Under the pieces are notes generated by a model. The model ran no database searches. It was not told the origin of the DNA and saw only the letters and a list, made by a program, of their open reading frames with translations. Source: Caproiciproducens galactitolivorans (lineage in GTDB: Bacteria > Bacillota > Clostridia > Oscillospirales > Acutalibacteraceae). Taken from it: a stretch of DNA of 37,363 bases. Shown piece after piece: positions 24,609 through 32,433 of the stretch (positions are counted from its first letter, which is position 1; each line of letters begins with the position of its first letter). The stretch spans positions 1 to 37,363 of the forward strand of contig NZ_SRMQ01000015.1 in assembly GCF_004768785.1 (NCBI RefSeq). Direction: 5' to 3'. Position numbers and translations under genes: made by a program.

Positions 24609-25670
24609 ATGATGAGATGTGTCAATAATCCATTGGTTACAGCAAAAGATGTGAAATCCAGCCGGCCCGATTTCCGTGTGGAGGGGATTTTCAACTGCGG
24701 CGTCTGCCGTTATCAGGACGAAATTCTGCTGGTTTGCAGAGTTTCCGAATCCGCAGGTTTTACCGACCAAAAGGTAAATATCCCGGTTATGGTTCCGGAC
24801 GGGGATCGTATGACAATGGATGTAATTGAAGTTGTAAAAAAAGAACACCCGGAATGGAATTTTTCCGATTCGCGTTCCATCACAAAAGAGACGCCGAGCG
24901 GCCGCAAAATCGTATATCTGACCTCGTTTTCCCATTTGCGTTTGGCGCGTTCCAAGGACGGAATCCGTTTTACCGTTGATGACGCTCCGATGATTCCGCC
25001 CGCGATGAAAGAAGAAAGCTGGGGAATGGAAGACCCGAGAGTTGTGAAAATTGAGGATACATATTATATCAATTACACAGCGGTCAGCCCGCTGGGCCCG
25101 GCGACCGCTCTGCTTAGTACAAAGGATTTTCAGCAGTTTAAACGGCATGGAATTATTTTTACGCCCGAAAACAAAGATGTTGTCATTTTTCCTAAAAAAA
25201 TCGGTGGCAGTTATTATGCGTTGAACCGGCCTGTAAGCCAGGAGTTCGGTTCTCCGGAAATGTGGATCAGCGAATCCCCCGACCTCATTCACTGGGGGAA
25301 TCATCGCCATTTTTGCGGTGTATCCGGAAAAAGCTGGGAAAACGGAAGAATCGGCGGCGGAGCGGTGCCGTTCCTGACCGAAAAAGGCTGGATTGAATTT
25401 TATCATGCTGCGGATAGCGACAACCGTTATTGCATTGGGGCAATGCTGCTGGATGCCCGGCATCCGGAAAAAATACTGGCGCGAACGGAAAAGCCGGTGC
25501 TTCAGCCGGAAACCGATTATGAAACGAGCGGCTTTTTCGGAAATGCGGTTTTTACCTGCGGATGCTGCCAAAATGGGGATACAATTATGCTCTATTATGG
25601 TGCTGCAGACGATAAAATCTGCCGCGCGGATATTACGTTGGAAGAAATATTTCATGCTTTAAATATATAA
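24609..25670 (+). CDS. GH130-family glycoside phosphorylase or mannosidase
   Basis: GH130 enzymes cleave beta-mannosides, many by phosphorolysis to mannose 1-phosphate. The 353-aa protein has NPLV near the start, VEGIFNCGVCRYQDEILLVCRV for the first blade, and the core motif WGMEDPRV with Glu141-Asp142-Pro143-Arg144, where Asp is the general acid in the family. The later blades include GAVPFLTEKGWIEFYHAAD and NAVFTCGCC. It has no signal peptide, so it acts on an imported oligosaccharide. Two ATGs (24609 and 24612) are possible starts. Sequence does not let me separate phosphorylase from hydrolase. Confidence 0.82.
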   Translation: MMRCVNNPLVTAKDVKSSRPDFRVEGIFNCGVCRYQDEILLVCRVSESAGFTDQKVNIPVMVPDGDRMTMDVIEVVKKEHPEWNFSDSRSITKETPSGRKIVYLTSFSHLRLARSKDGIRFTVDDAPMIPPAMKEESWGMEDPRVVKIEDTYYINYTAVSPLGPATALLSTKDFQQFKRHGIIFTPENKDVVIFPKKIGGSYYALNRPVSQEFGSPEMWISESPDLIHWGNHRHFCGVSGKSWENGRIGGGAVPFLTEKGWIEFYHAADSDNRYCIGAMLLDARHPEKILARTEKPVLQPETDYETSGFFGNAVFTCGCCQNGDTIMLYYGAADDKICRADITLEEIFHALNI

Positions 25671-25691
25671 AGTTGAAACAGGTGATGAAAA

Positions 25692-26759
25692 TTGAAGCGC
25701 CGGGTTACAATGAAAGATATCGCCGAACAGCTGAATGTTTCGGTTAATGCGGTTTCTCTTGCCCTTAACGATAAAAAGGGGGTAGGGAAAGAAACCAGAA
25801 ACCGTATTCTTAATAAGGCGGAGAAAATGGGCTACTTTTTGGAGAAAGCAAAGTATAAAAAATCCCTCTCCAATAAAAATATCTGTATTTTAATCCCGAC
25901 GCAATATTACCGGAATTCAGATTTCTATGCCAAAGTCCTGCTGGGTGTTGAAGAGGAGGCAAAAAAGAACGGATATGAAATTCTGATTAATTTTACCGAC
26001 AAATTAAGCGGTATTCCCGATTGTGTAAAAGAAAGCCGCGTCTGCGGAATTATCGTAATCGGACGAATCAGCGACGAATACCTTATGGCTCTGAAAAAAC
26101 ACAGGCTTCCCATTGTCGTAGTGGACCACAGTTCCATGGCGGAACCGGTTGATTGTATTCTTACGAACAACAAATTAGGGAGTTACCGGATCACCCGCCT
26201 GCTGATCAGCAACGGTTACCGCAAAATCGGTTTTTTCGGCGACCTTAATTATTCCATGAGTATCAAAGAGCGCTTTTTTGGGTACCAGGAAGCAATTCAC
26301 AATCTGATCCCCATGAATGGCTACCGCAACGTGAGCAGGTATGCATTGGAATATTCCATTCTTGGAAACGTTGAGCAATTTGTTATTAAGCAAAATGTTT
26401 TGAAAATCATGGATCAGTTAGAACAGCTCGAGCAACTTCCGCAGGCATTTGTCTGTTCGAACGACGAGGCTGCAGTCCAAATGATTCATGCGCTGCAGCA
26501 GATGGGCTACCGGGTTCCGGAAGATATTGCGGTAGTCGGCTTCGACAACACCCCGCTGTCCACTATAATTTCTCCGCAGCTTACCACAGTAAACGTTTAT
26601 AAAGAATTTATGGGGCGGGCGGCTGTACAGCGGCTTATCTGGCGTATAAGCCACCTCAATGAGCCATTTGAAAATATTGTGCTGAATGTGGAAATCGTGG
26701 AACGGGAGAGCAATTTATTCTTGAGGAAACAGCATTCCCAACCGTTGCCCTATATGTAA
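25692..26759 (+). CDS. LacI-family transcription regulator
   Basis: The 355-aa protein has an N-terminal HTH (VTMKDIAEQLNVSVNAVSLA at residues 5-24, then a hinge) and a periplasmic-binding-like sensor domain with FVCSNDEAAVQMIHALQQMG and DIAVVGFDNTPLSTIISPQLTTV. TTG 25692 is the start, with AGGTGATG before it. An ATG in frame at codon 7 would cut into the HTH. Placed as the last gene of the operon, it likely represses or activates it through the 20140-20157 site. It converges with the MFS gene with 2 bp between stops. Confidence 0.9.
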   Translation: MKRRVTMKDIAEQLNVSVNAVSLALNDKKGVGKETRNRILNKAEKMGYFLEKAKYKKSLSNKNICILIPTQYYRNSDFYAKVLLGVEEEAKKNGYEILINFTDKLSGIPDCVKESRVCGIIVIGRISDEYLMALKKHRLPIVVVDHSSMAEPVDCILTNNKLGSYRITRLLISNGYRKIGFFGDLNYSMSIKERFFGYQEAIHNLIPMNGYRNVSRYALEYSILGNVEQFVIKQNVLKIMDQLEQLEQLPQAFVCSNDEAAVQMIHALQQMGYRVPEDIAVVGFDNTPLSTIISPQLTTVNVYKEFMGRAAVQRLIWRISHLNEPFENIVLNVEIVERESNLFLRKQHSQPLPYM

Positions 26760-26761
26760 TC

Positions 26762-27937
26762 TCATGCGGCGTTTTCTTTTTCAGTTTTTCTTACCAGCGC
26801 CCCATGCATCATCGCCATTAATAAAAGAATGATCAGCAAATATACCGGCAGAAAAACAATATTGATATGCTTTGCAATTAGGCCGAAGAGCGGCGGCATC
26901 AAACAGGTTCCCACATACGCGCTTGCCATTTGAACCCCGATGATTGCCTGCGACTTATCCGCACCAAAGCAGGAGGGAGTGGCGTGAATCATACATGGGT
27001 AGATCGGCGCACACCCAAGGCCGATAAAAAGCAAGCCGGCCAAAGATACGGCTTCATGTACCGGCAGCAGCATCATAAGAATGCCGACGGCAATGATCCC
27101 CTGCCCCAGGCGAATCATTTGTAAATCGCTTAATTTCATGCTAATAATACCACTCAATACTCTTCCAATGGTAATGCCCATAAAGAACATGCTTGCATAG
27201 CCAGCCGATGTTTCCATTGAAAATCCTTTGAACAGGGTAAAATAGCTGCTTGCCCATAGACCGGCCGTCTGCTCCAAGGCGCAGTAACAAAAGAAACAGA
27301 GCATGACTTCTTTGGTCCCGGGAATCTGAATTACTTCTTTTAAAGGCAATGTCTTTCCCGCTAAAATAGCATGTTTTTCTGCAGAACCTTTTTGGTTCTT
27401 CCATAGTGGCAAACTAAAAAACAAGATTACTACAAAAGCAATCTGTAAAAAGGAAATATACTGATAACCCGCATTCCAATTCTGGCCATGCATCAAGGTA
27501 TATCCCATCATGTAAGGCCCAATCGTTGCGCCGATTCCCCACATACAATGCAGCCAACTCATATGCCGGCTTGTGTAGTGAAGTGCTACATAATTATTTA
27601 AGGATGCATCTACACTCCCTGCTCCAAGTCCGTAAGGAATCGCCCAGAAACAGAGCAAACCAAACGAATGGGAAATGGAAAAGCCAAATAAAGCCACCGC
27701 CGTCATGGCAACGCTGATCGCCGTTATCTTTCCGGTTCCGAATTTACGGGTAAGTTTATCGCTTTGTAAACTTGAAACAACGGTTCCGATTGCAATAATC
27801 GTAGAAATGACGCCTATGCATGAAATCGGCACCCTAAATTCCGTATACATGGATGACCATGCCGAACCGAGTAAGGCATCCGGCAATCCAAGGCTAATGA
27901 ATGCAAGATAGATTATTACCAGCAGAAATTGAAACAT
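26762..27937 (-). CDS. MFS transporter (sugar or metabolite)
   Basis: The 391-aa protein has 12 hydrophobic spans in two six-span halves, the loop SDKLTRKFGTGKI after TM2 (the MFS motif A variant) and GLGAGSVDASLNNYVA in the first half, which recalls FucP/Bsc6-type MFS proteins. AAGGAGATCA precedes ATG 27937, so this start is used and not the frame opening 10 codons upstream. It is divergent from the AraC gene, which may regulate it through the palindrome at 27957-27976. Confidence 0.88.
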   Translation of the reverse strand: MFQFLLVIIYLAFISLGLPDALLGSAWSSMYTEFRVPISCIGVISTIIAIGTVVSSLQSDKLTRKFGTGKITAISVAMTAVALFGFSISHSFGLLCFWAIPYGLGAGSVDASLNNYVALHYTSRHMSWLHCMWGIGATIGPYMMGYTLMHGQNWNAGYQYISFLQIAFVVILFFSLPLWKNQKGSAEKHAILAGKTLPLKEVIQIPGTKEVMLCFFCYCALEQTAGLWASSYFTLFKGFSMETSAGYASMFFMGITIGRVLSGIISMKLSDLQMIRLGQGIIAVGILMMLLPVHEAVSLAGLLFIGLGCAPIYPCMIHATPSCFGADKSQAIIGVQMASAYVGTCLMPPLFGLIAKHINIVFLPVYLLIILLLMAMMHGALVRKTEKENAA

Positions 27938-27956
27938 ATTGATCTCCTTCTCTTTT

Positions 27957-27976
27957 GATGATATCATAATATCATC
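27957..27976. promoter_or_regulatory. Palindromic operator in the MFS-araC gap
   Basis: GATGATAT-CATA-ATATCATC is a perfect 8-bp inverted repeat about 20 bp upstream of the MFS start. AT-rich TATATAA segments nearby give likely -10 boxes for both genes, but I could not fix either -35. Confidence 0.55.
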
Positions 27977-28047
27977 ATTTAACGAAATATTATATAGTAT
28001 TTTCCGCGAAATTATATAACAAAACCGTCAAAGAGAAGGGGCATTGT

Positions 28048-28944
28048 ATGAGCATAGCGAAATGTGATGTAATAGTGAATTCTTCCGGCGAAGAAATCCA
28101 AAAACACGGGACGACAGAATTCCCGATTGCTTTTTATGAGGAAAACGTATCAAGCCATTCGATTCCATGGCACTGGCATGAGGATTTTGAGATTATATGG
28201 GTAATCTCAGGGTCAATAACAGTATCTGTTCATAACACAGAATATGTCCGGAACAAAAAGCAAGGGATATTGATTAATGCAGGCGTTGTTCATTCCATTC
28301 AGCCAACAAACAATGAAAAGTGCATTTTAAAATCGATTGTTTTTCATCCAAGGCTCATCGGAAGCATAAATAGCATATATTGGCAAAAATATATTGAGCC
28401 GATTATCCGGAATAAAAACCTGCCATACATTTTATTAGACCCATTTATTCCCTGGCAGGATAAAATACTCGCTTGCTCGATTTCTGTATGGAACAGACTT
28501 TATAACGCGGAACACGGTTTTGAAATATATGTGAGGAACGAATTATCGGAATTGATTCTGATTGTGCTTAAAAATCATTCCATATGTGAAGCAAAACCCA
28601 GCCTTCGCAATCTTCGAAATGCCGAGCGGATAAAAACCATGCTTCAATACATTCAGGCACATTTTTCGGAAACCATAACCCTCTCTACTTTGGCAAGGAC
28701 AGCGCTGATCAGCGAAAGCGAAGTTCTGCGCTGTTTTCACAGTACAATCCATGCCACACCGAATCAGTACCTGAAACAATATCGAATCCAAAAAGCATGC
28801 CAAATGTTAATCGATACAGATATGACTTCGATCGAGGTTGCCTTTCAATGCGGACTCCATAGCAGCAGCTACTTTACAAAAACTTTCCGGGAACAGATTG
28901 GCTGTACCCCTTTGGAATACAGAAAGAGGAATCAGCAATGCTGA
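28048..28944 (+). CDS. AraC-family transcription regulator with cupin domain
   Basis: The 298-aa protein has an N-terminal cupin ligand-binding region (about residues 20-100, with SIPWHWHEDFEIIWVISG and GILINAGVVHSIQP) and a C-terminal double HTH (about 195-298, with ITLSTLARTALISESEVLRC and VAFQCGLHSSSYFTKTFRE). Such proteins usually activate a neighbouring catabolic or transport gene in response to a sugar. The divergent MFS gene is the obvious target. GAGAAGGGG precedes the ATG. Confidence 0.92.
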   Translation: MSIAKCDVIVNSSGEEIQKHGTTEFPIAFYEENVSSHSIPWHWHEDFEIIWVISGSITVSVHNTEYVRNKKQGILINAGVVHSIQPTNNEKCILKSIVFHPRLIGSINSIYWQKYIEPIIRNKNLPYILLDPFIPWQDKILACSISVWNRLYNAEHGFEIYVRNELSELILIVLKNHSICEAKPSLRNLRNAERIKTMLQYIQAHFSETITLSTLARTALISESEVLRCFHSTIHATPNQYLKQYRIQKACQMLIDTDMTSIEVAFQCGLHSSSYFTKTFREQIGCTPLEYRKRNQQC

Positions 28945-28957
28945 TCCCTCTTTCTAT
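28923..28957 (+). terminator. Terminator overlapping the araC stop
   Basis: AGAGG-ATCAGC pairs with GCTGAT-CCTCT, followed by TTCTATTT. The hairpin spans the stop codon. Confidence 0.75.
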
Positions 28958-28959
28958 TT

Positions 28960-29280
28960 ATAATGATAATGAAAAATTTGGCACAACCAATTGCTATTCA
29001 GCAAATAGTTTTGAACCTGTATATGTGTTTTTACAGGATGCCTTTCGCAATCAAAAGTAGGATTACGCTCCACTATGTTCAAGTATGCACTAATTTGATA
29101 AACTTTCGATTATTTCTTAACAAAAACGAGTTCGATTGTCGGAGAGTAGCTTGGATGCCGCGGCGATTGGGGCAAAGCGGGACGCCGAATGAAGCGACGA
29201 AGCGGGCATAACGCCTACCAAAACGCCTACATTAATTTTTTTTACAGTTCCGATTTATTCCGCGGCATGATGTGTTAAGC
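28960..29280. other. No supported gene
   Basis: This stretch between the araC terminator and the attachment site has one open frame (82 codons, 28963-29211) without a ribosome site or recognisable composition, so I do not call it. The 29150-29215 part is GC-rich, unlike its AT-rich flanks. Confidence 0.5.
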
Positions 29281-29288
29281 ATAGAGAA

Positions 29289-29327
29289 ACCCGCATGAAT
29301 ACTGGGTTTTTCAGCATTCATGCGGGT
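29289..29327 (-). terminator. Terminator behind the tRNA 3' fragment
   Basis: ACCCGCATGAAT (29289-29300) pairs with ATTCATGCGGGT (29316-29327). It sits 7 bp beyond the CCA end on the minus strand, as the native terminator of the disrupted tRNA gene would. Confidence 0.75.
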
Positions 29328-29334
29328 ATTAAAA

Positions 29335-29379
29335 TGGTCCGAGTGGCGAGACTTGAACTCACGGCCTCTTGCCCCCCAG
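29335..29379 (-). other. Attachment site: 3' fragment of a tRNA, probably tRNA-Pro(GGG)
   Basis: Read on the minus strand, the fragment has an anticodon loop CTGGGGG (U33, anticodon GGG), stem GCAAG, variable loop AGGCC, T arm GTGAG/CTCGC around TTCAAGT, acceptor CACTCGG, discriminator A and CCA. The 5' half (D arm, CTTGC stem, acceptor CCGAGTG) is absent and replaced by element sequence. G72-A73 fits proline. This is the displaced 3' end left by integration into the tRNA. The intact gene should lie at the right end of the element, outside the window. Confidence 0.8.
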
Positions 29380-29517
29380 ATAAATCGAAGGGGATTTTCC
29401 GTCTTTTTGCGTTTCATGGAGTGCCAACAAATCCAGTAATAGAGCCATTTTTTAAATCAGCGTTCCATCGGATATTGGCACATTTTGAGGCGGTTACTAC
29501 GTATTTACTACGTGTTT

Positions 29518-30726
29518 TTATGGCAATTTTTCGATTGACTTCGAGAGTTTTTCGGCTGATTGTGAAATGTAGCTGTCGATATCCACAGAATAATCAGTAT
29601 GCCCCATGATCGCAATAAAATCTTCCTCGCGGACATTGGCTGCGCTCATCATTGTTGCAAAAGTTCGGCGTGTTGCGTGAGGAGTGAGTTTTCTTGTTAT
29701 CCCGATCTGCTCAAGCGCCGGATAAAAACATTTTTCGCGAAAATATTGTGACGTGTACGGAGCACCATCCAGACGGCAGAATATCGTTTCTCCATTTTTA
29801 CTCATCCAGTCCATTAAAATGGGCTTTATTTTATGATGTACCGGCACAACTTTGTTTTTCCCTGCGTCTGTTTTTATGCCCCCGTAAAGGGCGTACATGC
29901 CATTTTTTTCGTGAACGTTAAATTTGCTTAACGTCAAAAATTCCGTGATTCTAAGGCCTGTGTAGCACATGAAAAGTATGCAATCGGCAAATGGAACCTT
30001 TTTAACCTTATCTGTGCCAAACGCCGCATTTTCGATCTGCTTAAGTTCAATGTCATTAAAGCAATCTTTGACACCCGATGGTTTTTTCGGCAGCACTAAA
30101 AATTCAGCATAATTTTTATTTATGATATCGTTTTGCATAGCATATTTATATAGTAACCCCACCAAAACCTTTATATCATGTAAAGCCGAATATGACATAG
30201 GGGGAAGCATAACGGGAACGCCGTCTTTTACAACCGGTTTTCCTTGCTTGTCTAGTTTAGGGCGTTCTTTCTGGAGGCCATCTATTATCGATTGTATTTG
30301 AGCGGTGCGAAGCTCTCGGAATTTTTCGTCATACAGAGCCGACAATTTTTTCCACGCAGCTCGATAACTGTTTGCTAATTGCTTTGACTTGTTTTTGGTG
30401 CCGAGCGCCCACCAATCTTCGTAAATCTCTTTTAAGGTGATGTTAATTTTTTCAACCGGATTCCTCCGATATTCTTCTAACGCGTCCTTTGCTTCTTGCG
30501 AGGTCGCATAATAGCCTATGAGTTGCGGAGAAGTTGTTTTCGTTTTTGGAGTGACAGCTACCCAAGGGCGATATTTAATATCTGAGCGTTTATATACGGA
30601 GCCTGTCCGATTTTCTCGCCTGGTTGTTTTACGCTTGCGTGTGGGTTTAGTTTGCTTTGTTCCACACCAAGGACACCAAATCCAATCATCGGATAAATTT
30701 CGCTTGCATTTTTTGCAATTAGCCAT
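29518..30726 (-). CDS. int: Tyrosine-family site-specific integrase
   Basis: Integrases recombine attP with the chromosomal attB. This 402-aa protein has an N-terminal zinc ribbon (CKKCKRNLSDDWIWCPWCG, residues 4-22), an arm-type DNA-binding region, a core-binding domain around residues 95-205 and a catalytic domain with Arg259 (TGLRITEF), His350 and Arg353 (HATRR), His376 (GHTDYS) and nucleophile Tyr386 (IDSYI). All expected catalytic residues are present. It lies about 140 bp inside the tRNA attachment site and points toward it, the usual arrangement. Confidence 0.95.
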   Translation of the reverse strand: MANCKKCKRNLSDDWIWCPWCGTKQTKPTRKRKTTRRENRTGSVYKRSDIKYRPWVAVTPKTKTTSPQLIGYYATSQEAKDALEEYRRNPVEKINITLKEIYEDWWALGTKNKSKQLANSYRAAWKKLSALYDEKFRELRTAQIQSIIDGLQKERPKLDKQGKPVVKDGVPVMLPPMSYSALHDIKVLVGLLYKYAMQNDIINKNYAEFLVLPKKPSGVKDCFNDIELKQIENAAFGTDKVKKVPFADCILFMCYTGLRITEFLTLSKFNVHEKNGMYALYGGIKTDAGKNKVVPVHHKIKPILMDWMSKNGETIFCRLDGAPYTSQYFREKCFYPALEQIGITRKLTPHATRRTFATMMSAANVREEDFIAIMGHTDYSVDIDSYISQSAEKLSKSIEKLP

Positions 30727-30743
30727 AAAAATACCCTCCTATC

Positions 30744-30772
30744 TTGATTTTGGAGGGCTGAACTGGTACAAT
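30744..30772 (+). promoter_or_regulatory. Extended -10 promoter opposite to the integrase
   Basis: TTGATT (30744-30749) and TACAAT (30767-30772) are 17 bp apart and TGG precedes the -10. It points away from the integrase gene and toward the repressor gene end. Confidence 0.55.
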
Positions 30773-30778
30773 ATAATG

Positions 30779-30856
30779 GCGTTATTATGCGTACGCTGTC
30801 AGCCCTGCTGATGGTGGCCGCTCGTTCCGGCTGGTATCCGGAGCGGGCGGTTTTTT
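30779..30856 (+). ncRNA. Candidate small RNA between integrase and repressor genes
   Basis: The promoter at 30744-30772 is followed about 45 bp later by a GC-rich hairpin (CCGCTC 30818-30823 with GAGCGG 30841-30846) and TTTTTT (30851-30856). The transcript would be about 78 nt and holds only an 11-codon ORF (ATG 30777, ending TGA) without a ribosome site. It could be an antisense RNA or simply a transcriptional insulator. Confidence 0.4.
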
Positions 30857-30862
30857 ATTTAT

Positions 30863-31519
30863 TTATAGTTCTTTTGTTGTAACACATCGGACTGCCACAC
30901 CTAAAATTCGCGCATATCCATTTTCAAAATCATAGCACTTTACAATAATTGGTTCATAATTTGAATTTTCTGGGATCAAAAATATGGTATCTCCAATTTG
31001 CTTAAAACGTTTGAGAGTAGCACTATCCCCGTTTACAAAGCAAGCAACGATTTGCCCATTCTCTGCACAATTTTGTTTGCGAATCAAAACGTCGGAGCCG
31101 TTTTCTATTCCAGCATTTATCATGCTATCGCCCTCGACATGCAAGTAGAAATATTCATCAGGATTTTTAATGTCTGTAGGAATATATCCAATAATACTTT
31201 CTTGAGCAAGAATTGGTTGGCCCGCGGCAATTTTGCCCACTACAGGAATCATTGGGAGGGATGAAAGAGGGGTGCAATTAGATGGAAGCGAGTCATCGAT
31301 AAATTTATTACTGTCTTTTCCACAGACCCAAGCTGGATTGAGCTTAAGAGCTTTCGAAATAGATTCAAGGACTGGCATTTTTATTTTGGCCACATTCCCA
31401 GTTTCGTACCTTTGAATAGTTGAGCTTGCTACGCCAACTATTTTTGCGACATCTTGTAATGTAAGGTGTAACTCCATACGCCTCTCATAAAGCTTTTTAC
31501 CTATTTCAATGTTGTTCAT
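30863..31519 (-). CDS. CI/LexA-type phage repressor
   Basis: This 218-aa repressor has an N-terminal HTH (LTLQDVAKIVGVASSTIQRYE) and a C-terminal S24 peptidase domain with Ser132 (EGDSM) and Lys170 (TLKRF), plus an Ala-Gly cleavage site in KIAAGQPI. It should keep the element silent and self-cleave upon RecA activation. ATG 31519 with AAGAGGG before it is the start. An in-frame ATG nine codons upstream lacks a ribosome site. It is divergent from the Cro-like gene, with operators in between. Confidence 0.92.
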   Translation of the reverse strand: MNNIEIGKKLYERRMELHLTLQDVAKIVGVASSTIQRYETGNVAKIKMPVLESISKALKLNPAWVCGKDSNKFIDDSLPSNCTPLSSLPMIPVVGKIAAGQPILAQESIIGYIPTDIKNPDEYFYLHVEGDSMINAGIENGSDVLIRKQNCAENGQIVACFVNGDSATLKRFKQIGDTIFLIPENSNYEPIIVKCYDFENGYARILGVAVRCVTTKEL

Positions 31520-31548
31520 AATATCCCTCTTATTTCTATTTGGCAATC

Positions 31549-31577
31549 ATTATATCACAAAAATTTGCAGAGCGCAA
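31549..31577 (-). promoter_or_regulatory. Repressor promoter
   Basis: On the minus strand TTGCGC (31572-31577) and TATAAT (31549-31554) are 17 bp apart. The operator TTGCAGAGCGCAA (31565-31577) overlaps the -35. Confidence 0.75.
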
Positions 31578-31910
31578 TACCTATAACTGAATTTCAAAAA
31601 ATATTTTGCACAATGCTATTGACTTTGCGCTATGCAAGTGATAATATAAAAACAACAAAATTGCGTAGCGCAAAATCAGGAGGTGACATTATGATAAATA
31701 CCAACAAAATCAAAGGAAGAATGGCTGAGTTAAATCTTACTCAAAAAGACTTAGCAAAGGCTATGGGACTGTCCCCGTCTACAATCAGCCAAAAAATAAC
31801 AGGGGCAAGACCCGTAACATTGGATGAGGCCGAGGCATTTGCTTCTGTTCTGAAAATTGAAAACGAACAATTTAGCGATTTTTTTTCGCAAAACAAATTG
31901 CGTAGCGCGA
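31565..31910. repeat. Operator set: TTGCRTAGCGCAA, four copies
   Basis: Near-palindromic 13-mers lie at 31565-31577 (TTGCAGAGCGCAA), 31625-31637 (TTGCGCTATGCAA, reverse orientation), 31661-31673 (TTGCGTAGCGCAA) and 31898-31910 (TTGCGTAGCGCGA, inside the Cro-like gene). The first three cover the two divergent promoters. They are probable sites for the repressor and the Cro-like protein. Confidence 0.8.
31619..31647 (+). promoter_or_regulatory. Early (rightward) promoter
   Basis: TTGACT (31619-31624) and TAATAT (31642-31647) are 17 bp apart. Operator copy two fills the spacer and copy three follows just downstream. Confidence 0.8.
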
Positions 31911-32026
31911 AAATTGACTCATCAGAAAGGCAAGTGAGGAAGATGAAGAAAGTAAATATTGAAATAACAATAAACAAGAATTTTAAAGAAGCCGCCAAAA
32001 AAGCAAAACAAAAGGCAAAGCGTTAA
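31691..32026 (+). CDS. Cro-like XRE-family DNA-binding protein
   Basis: The 111-aa protein has an XRE HTH (LTQKDLAKAMGLSPSTISQK, residues 16-35) and a long Lys-rich C-terminus (INKNFKEAAKKAKQKAKR), which may add nonspecific DNA binding. AGGAGGTGAC precedes ATG 31691. It is divergent from the repressor. One operator-like copy lies inside its coding region (31898-31910), which could allow roadblocking. Confidence 0.85.
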   Translation: MINTNKIKGRMAELNLTQKDLAKAMGLSPSTISQKITGARPVTLDEAEAFASVLKIENEQFSDFFSQNKLRSAKIDSSERQVRKMKKVNIEITINKNFKEAAKKAKQKAKR

Positions 32027-32039
32027 ACACCTTGCCTTT
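32011..32039 (+). terminator. Hairpin at the end of the Cro-like gene
   Basis: AAAGGCAA pairs with TTGCCTTT, giving a stem that contains the stop codon region. It separates the convergent Cro-like and zinc-ribbon genes. The T tract is short. Confidence 0.5.
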
Positions 32040-32050
32040 CTATATGAAGA

Positions 32051-32365
32051 CTAAATTTTAGCTTCTGAAATGCAATCAACAACAGTATCAATTAGGTCTT
32101 CAACGTTTTGCTCCAATACGTCTACATCATTGTCATAGTACTTTACTTTATATTCGTACAAAATATCAAGCATTAGTTTTAAGTACTTAATGCGTTCGTC
32201 TGGAGAACTTGCTGCATTAGCAGCATTTTGGCATTTACCAATTTCTTCTTGAATGGATTCTACCTTACAGTTGAGAATGATTCCGCATGCGTCGCATATC
32301 CCGATTTCTTCCATATATCTTGAATGCGGAACTTCTCGACCACAAATTTTACATTCTGGCAACAT
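32051..32365 (-). CDS. Small zinc-ribbon-like protein, prophage
   Basis: The 104-aa protein starts MLPECKICGREVPHS and has a second CDACG pair at about residue 24, giving a CxxC-x16-CxxC zinc-ribbon-like N-terminus, then an acidic helical C-terminus. Function is not recognised. AAAGGAGGG precedes the ATG, and the divergent repeat copy at 32371-32420 lies just beyond its start. It is on the opposite strand to the early genes and convergent with the Cro-like gene. Confidence 0.75.
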   Translation of the reverse strand: MLPECKICGREVPHSRYMEEIGICDACGIILNCKVESIQEEIGKCQNAANAASSPDERIKYLKLMLDILYEYKVKYYDNDVDVLEQNVEDLIDTVVDCISEAKI

Positions 32366-32370
32366 TATCC

Positions 32371-32420
32371 CTCCTTTCCGTATTTATTCTACAGCGGAAA
32401 GGAAATTCTTGCAAGAAAGG
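32371..32420. repeat. Dispersed prophage element, copy 1
   Basis: CCTTTCCG and CGGAAAGG are inverted around TATTTATTCTACAG, followed by AAATTCTTGCAAGAAAGG. It lies between the 104-aa minus gene and the Rha fragment. Copies 2 (33563-33614) and 3 (35159-35207) have the same order of blocks: ATTCTAYA, CGGRAAGGAAAT, then TNTTNCAAGRAGG. Confidence 0.75.
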
Positions 32421-32433
32421 TGGGGGAAACGGC

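Noticed and set aside
24234-25655. 473-codon minus-strand frame over permease 2 and GH130
   Set aside because: Despite its length, it runs antisense to two recognised genes, has no domain and no ribosome site, and reflects codon bias of the plus-strand genes.
28963-29211. 82-codon open frame between araC and the attachment site
   Set aside because: It has no ribosome site, sits right behind a terminator, shows no recognised motif and has a GC jump in its last third.
29150-29215. Possible CRISPR or short tandem repeat in the GC-rich patch
   Set aside because: GAAGCG/AAGCGGG motifs recur only loosely, with no equal repeat unit or spacer. No CRISPR array was seen anywhere in the window.
29335-29379. 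Reading the tRNA fragment as a class II tRNA (Leu or Ser)
   Set aside because: GGGGGGCAAGAGGCC cannot form a paired long variable arm, while a class I reading gives U33, a GGG anticodon, a 5-nt variable loop and G72-A73, all fitting Pro.
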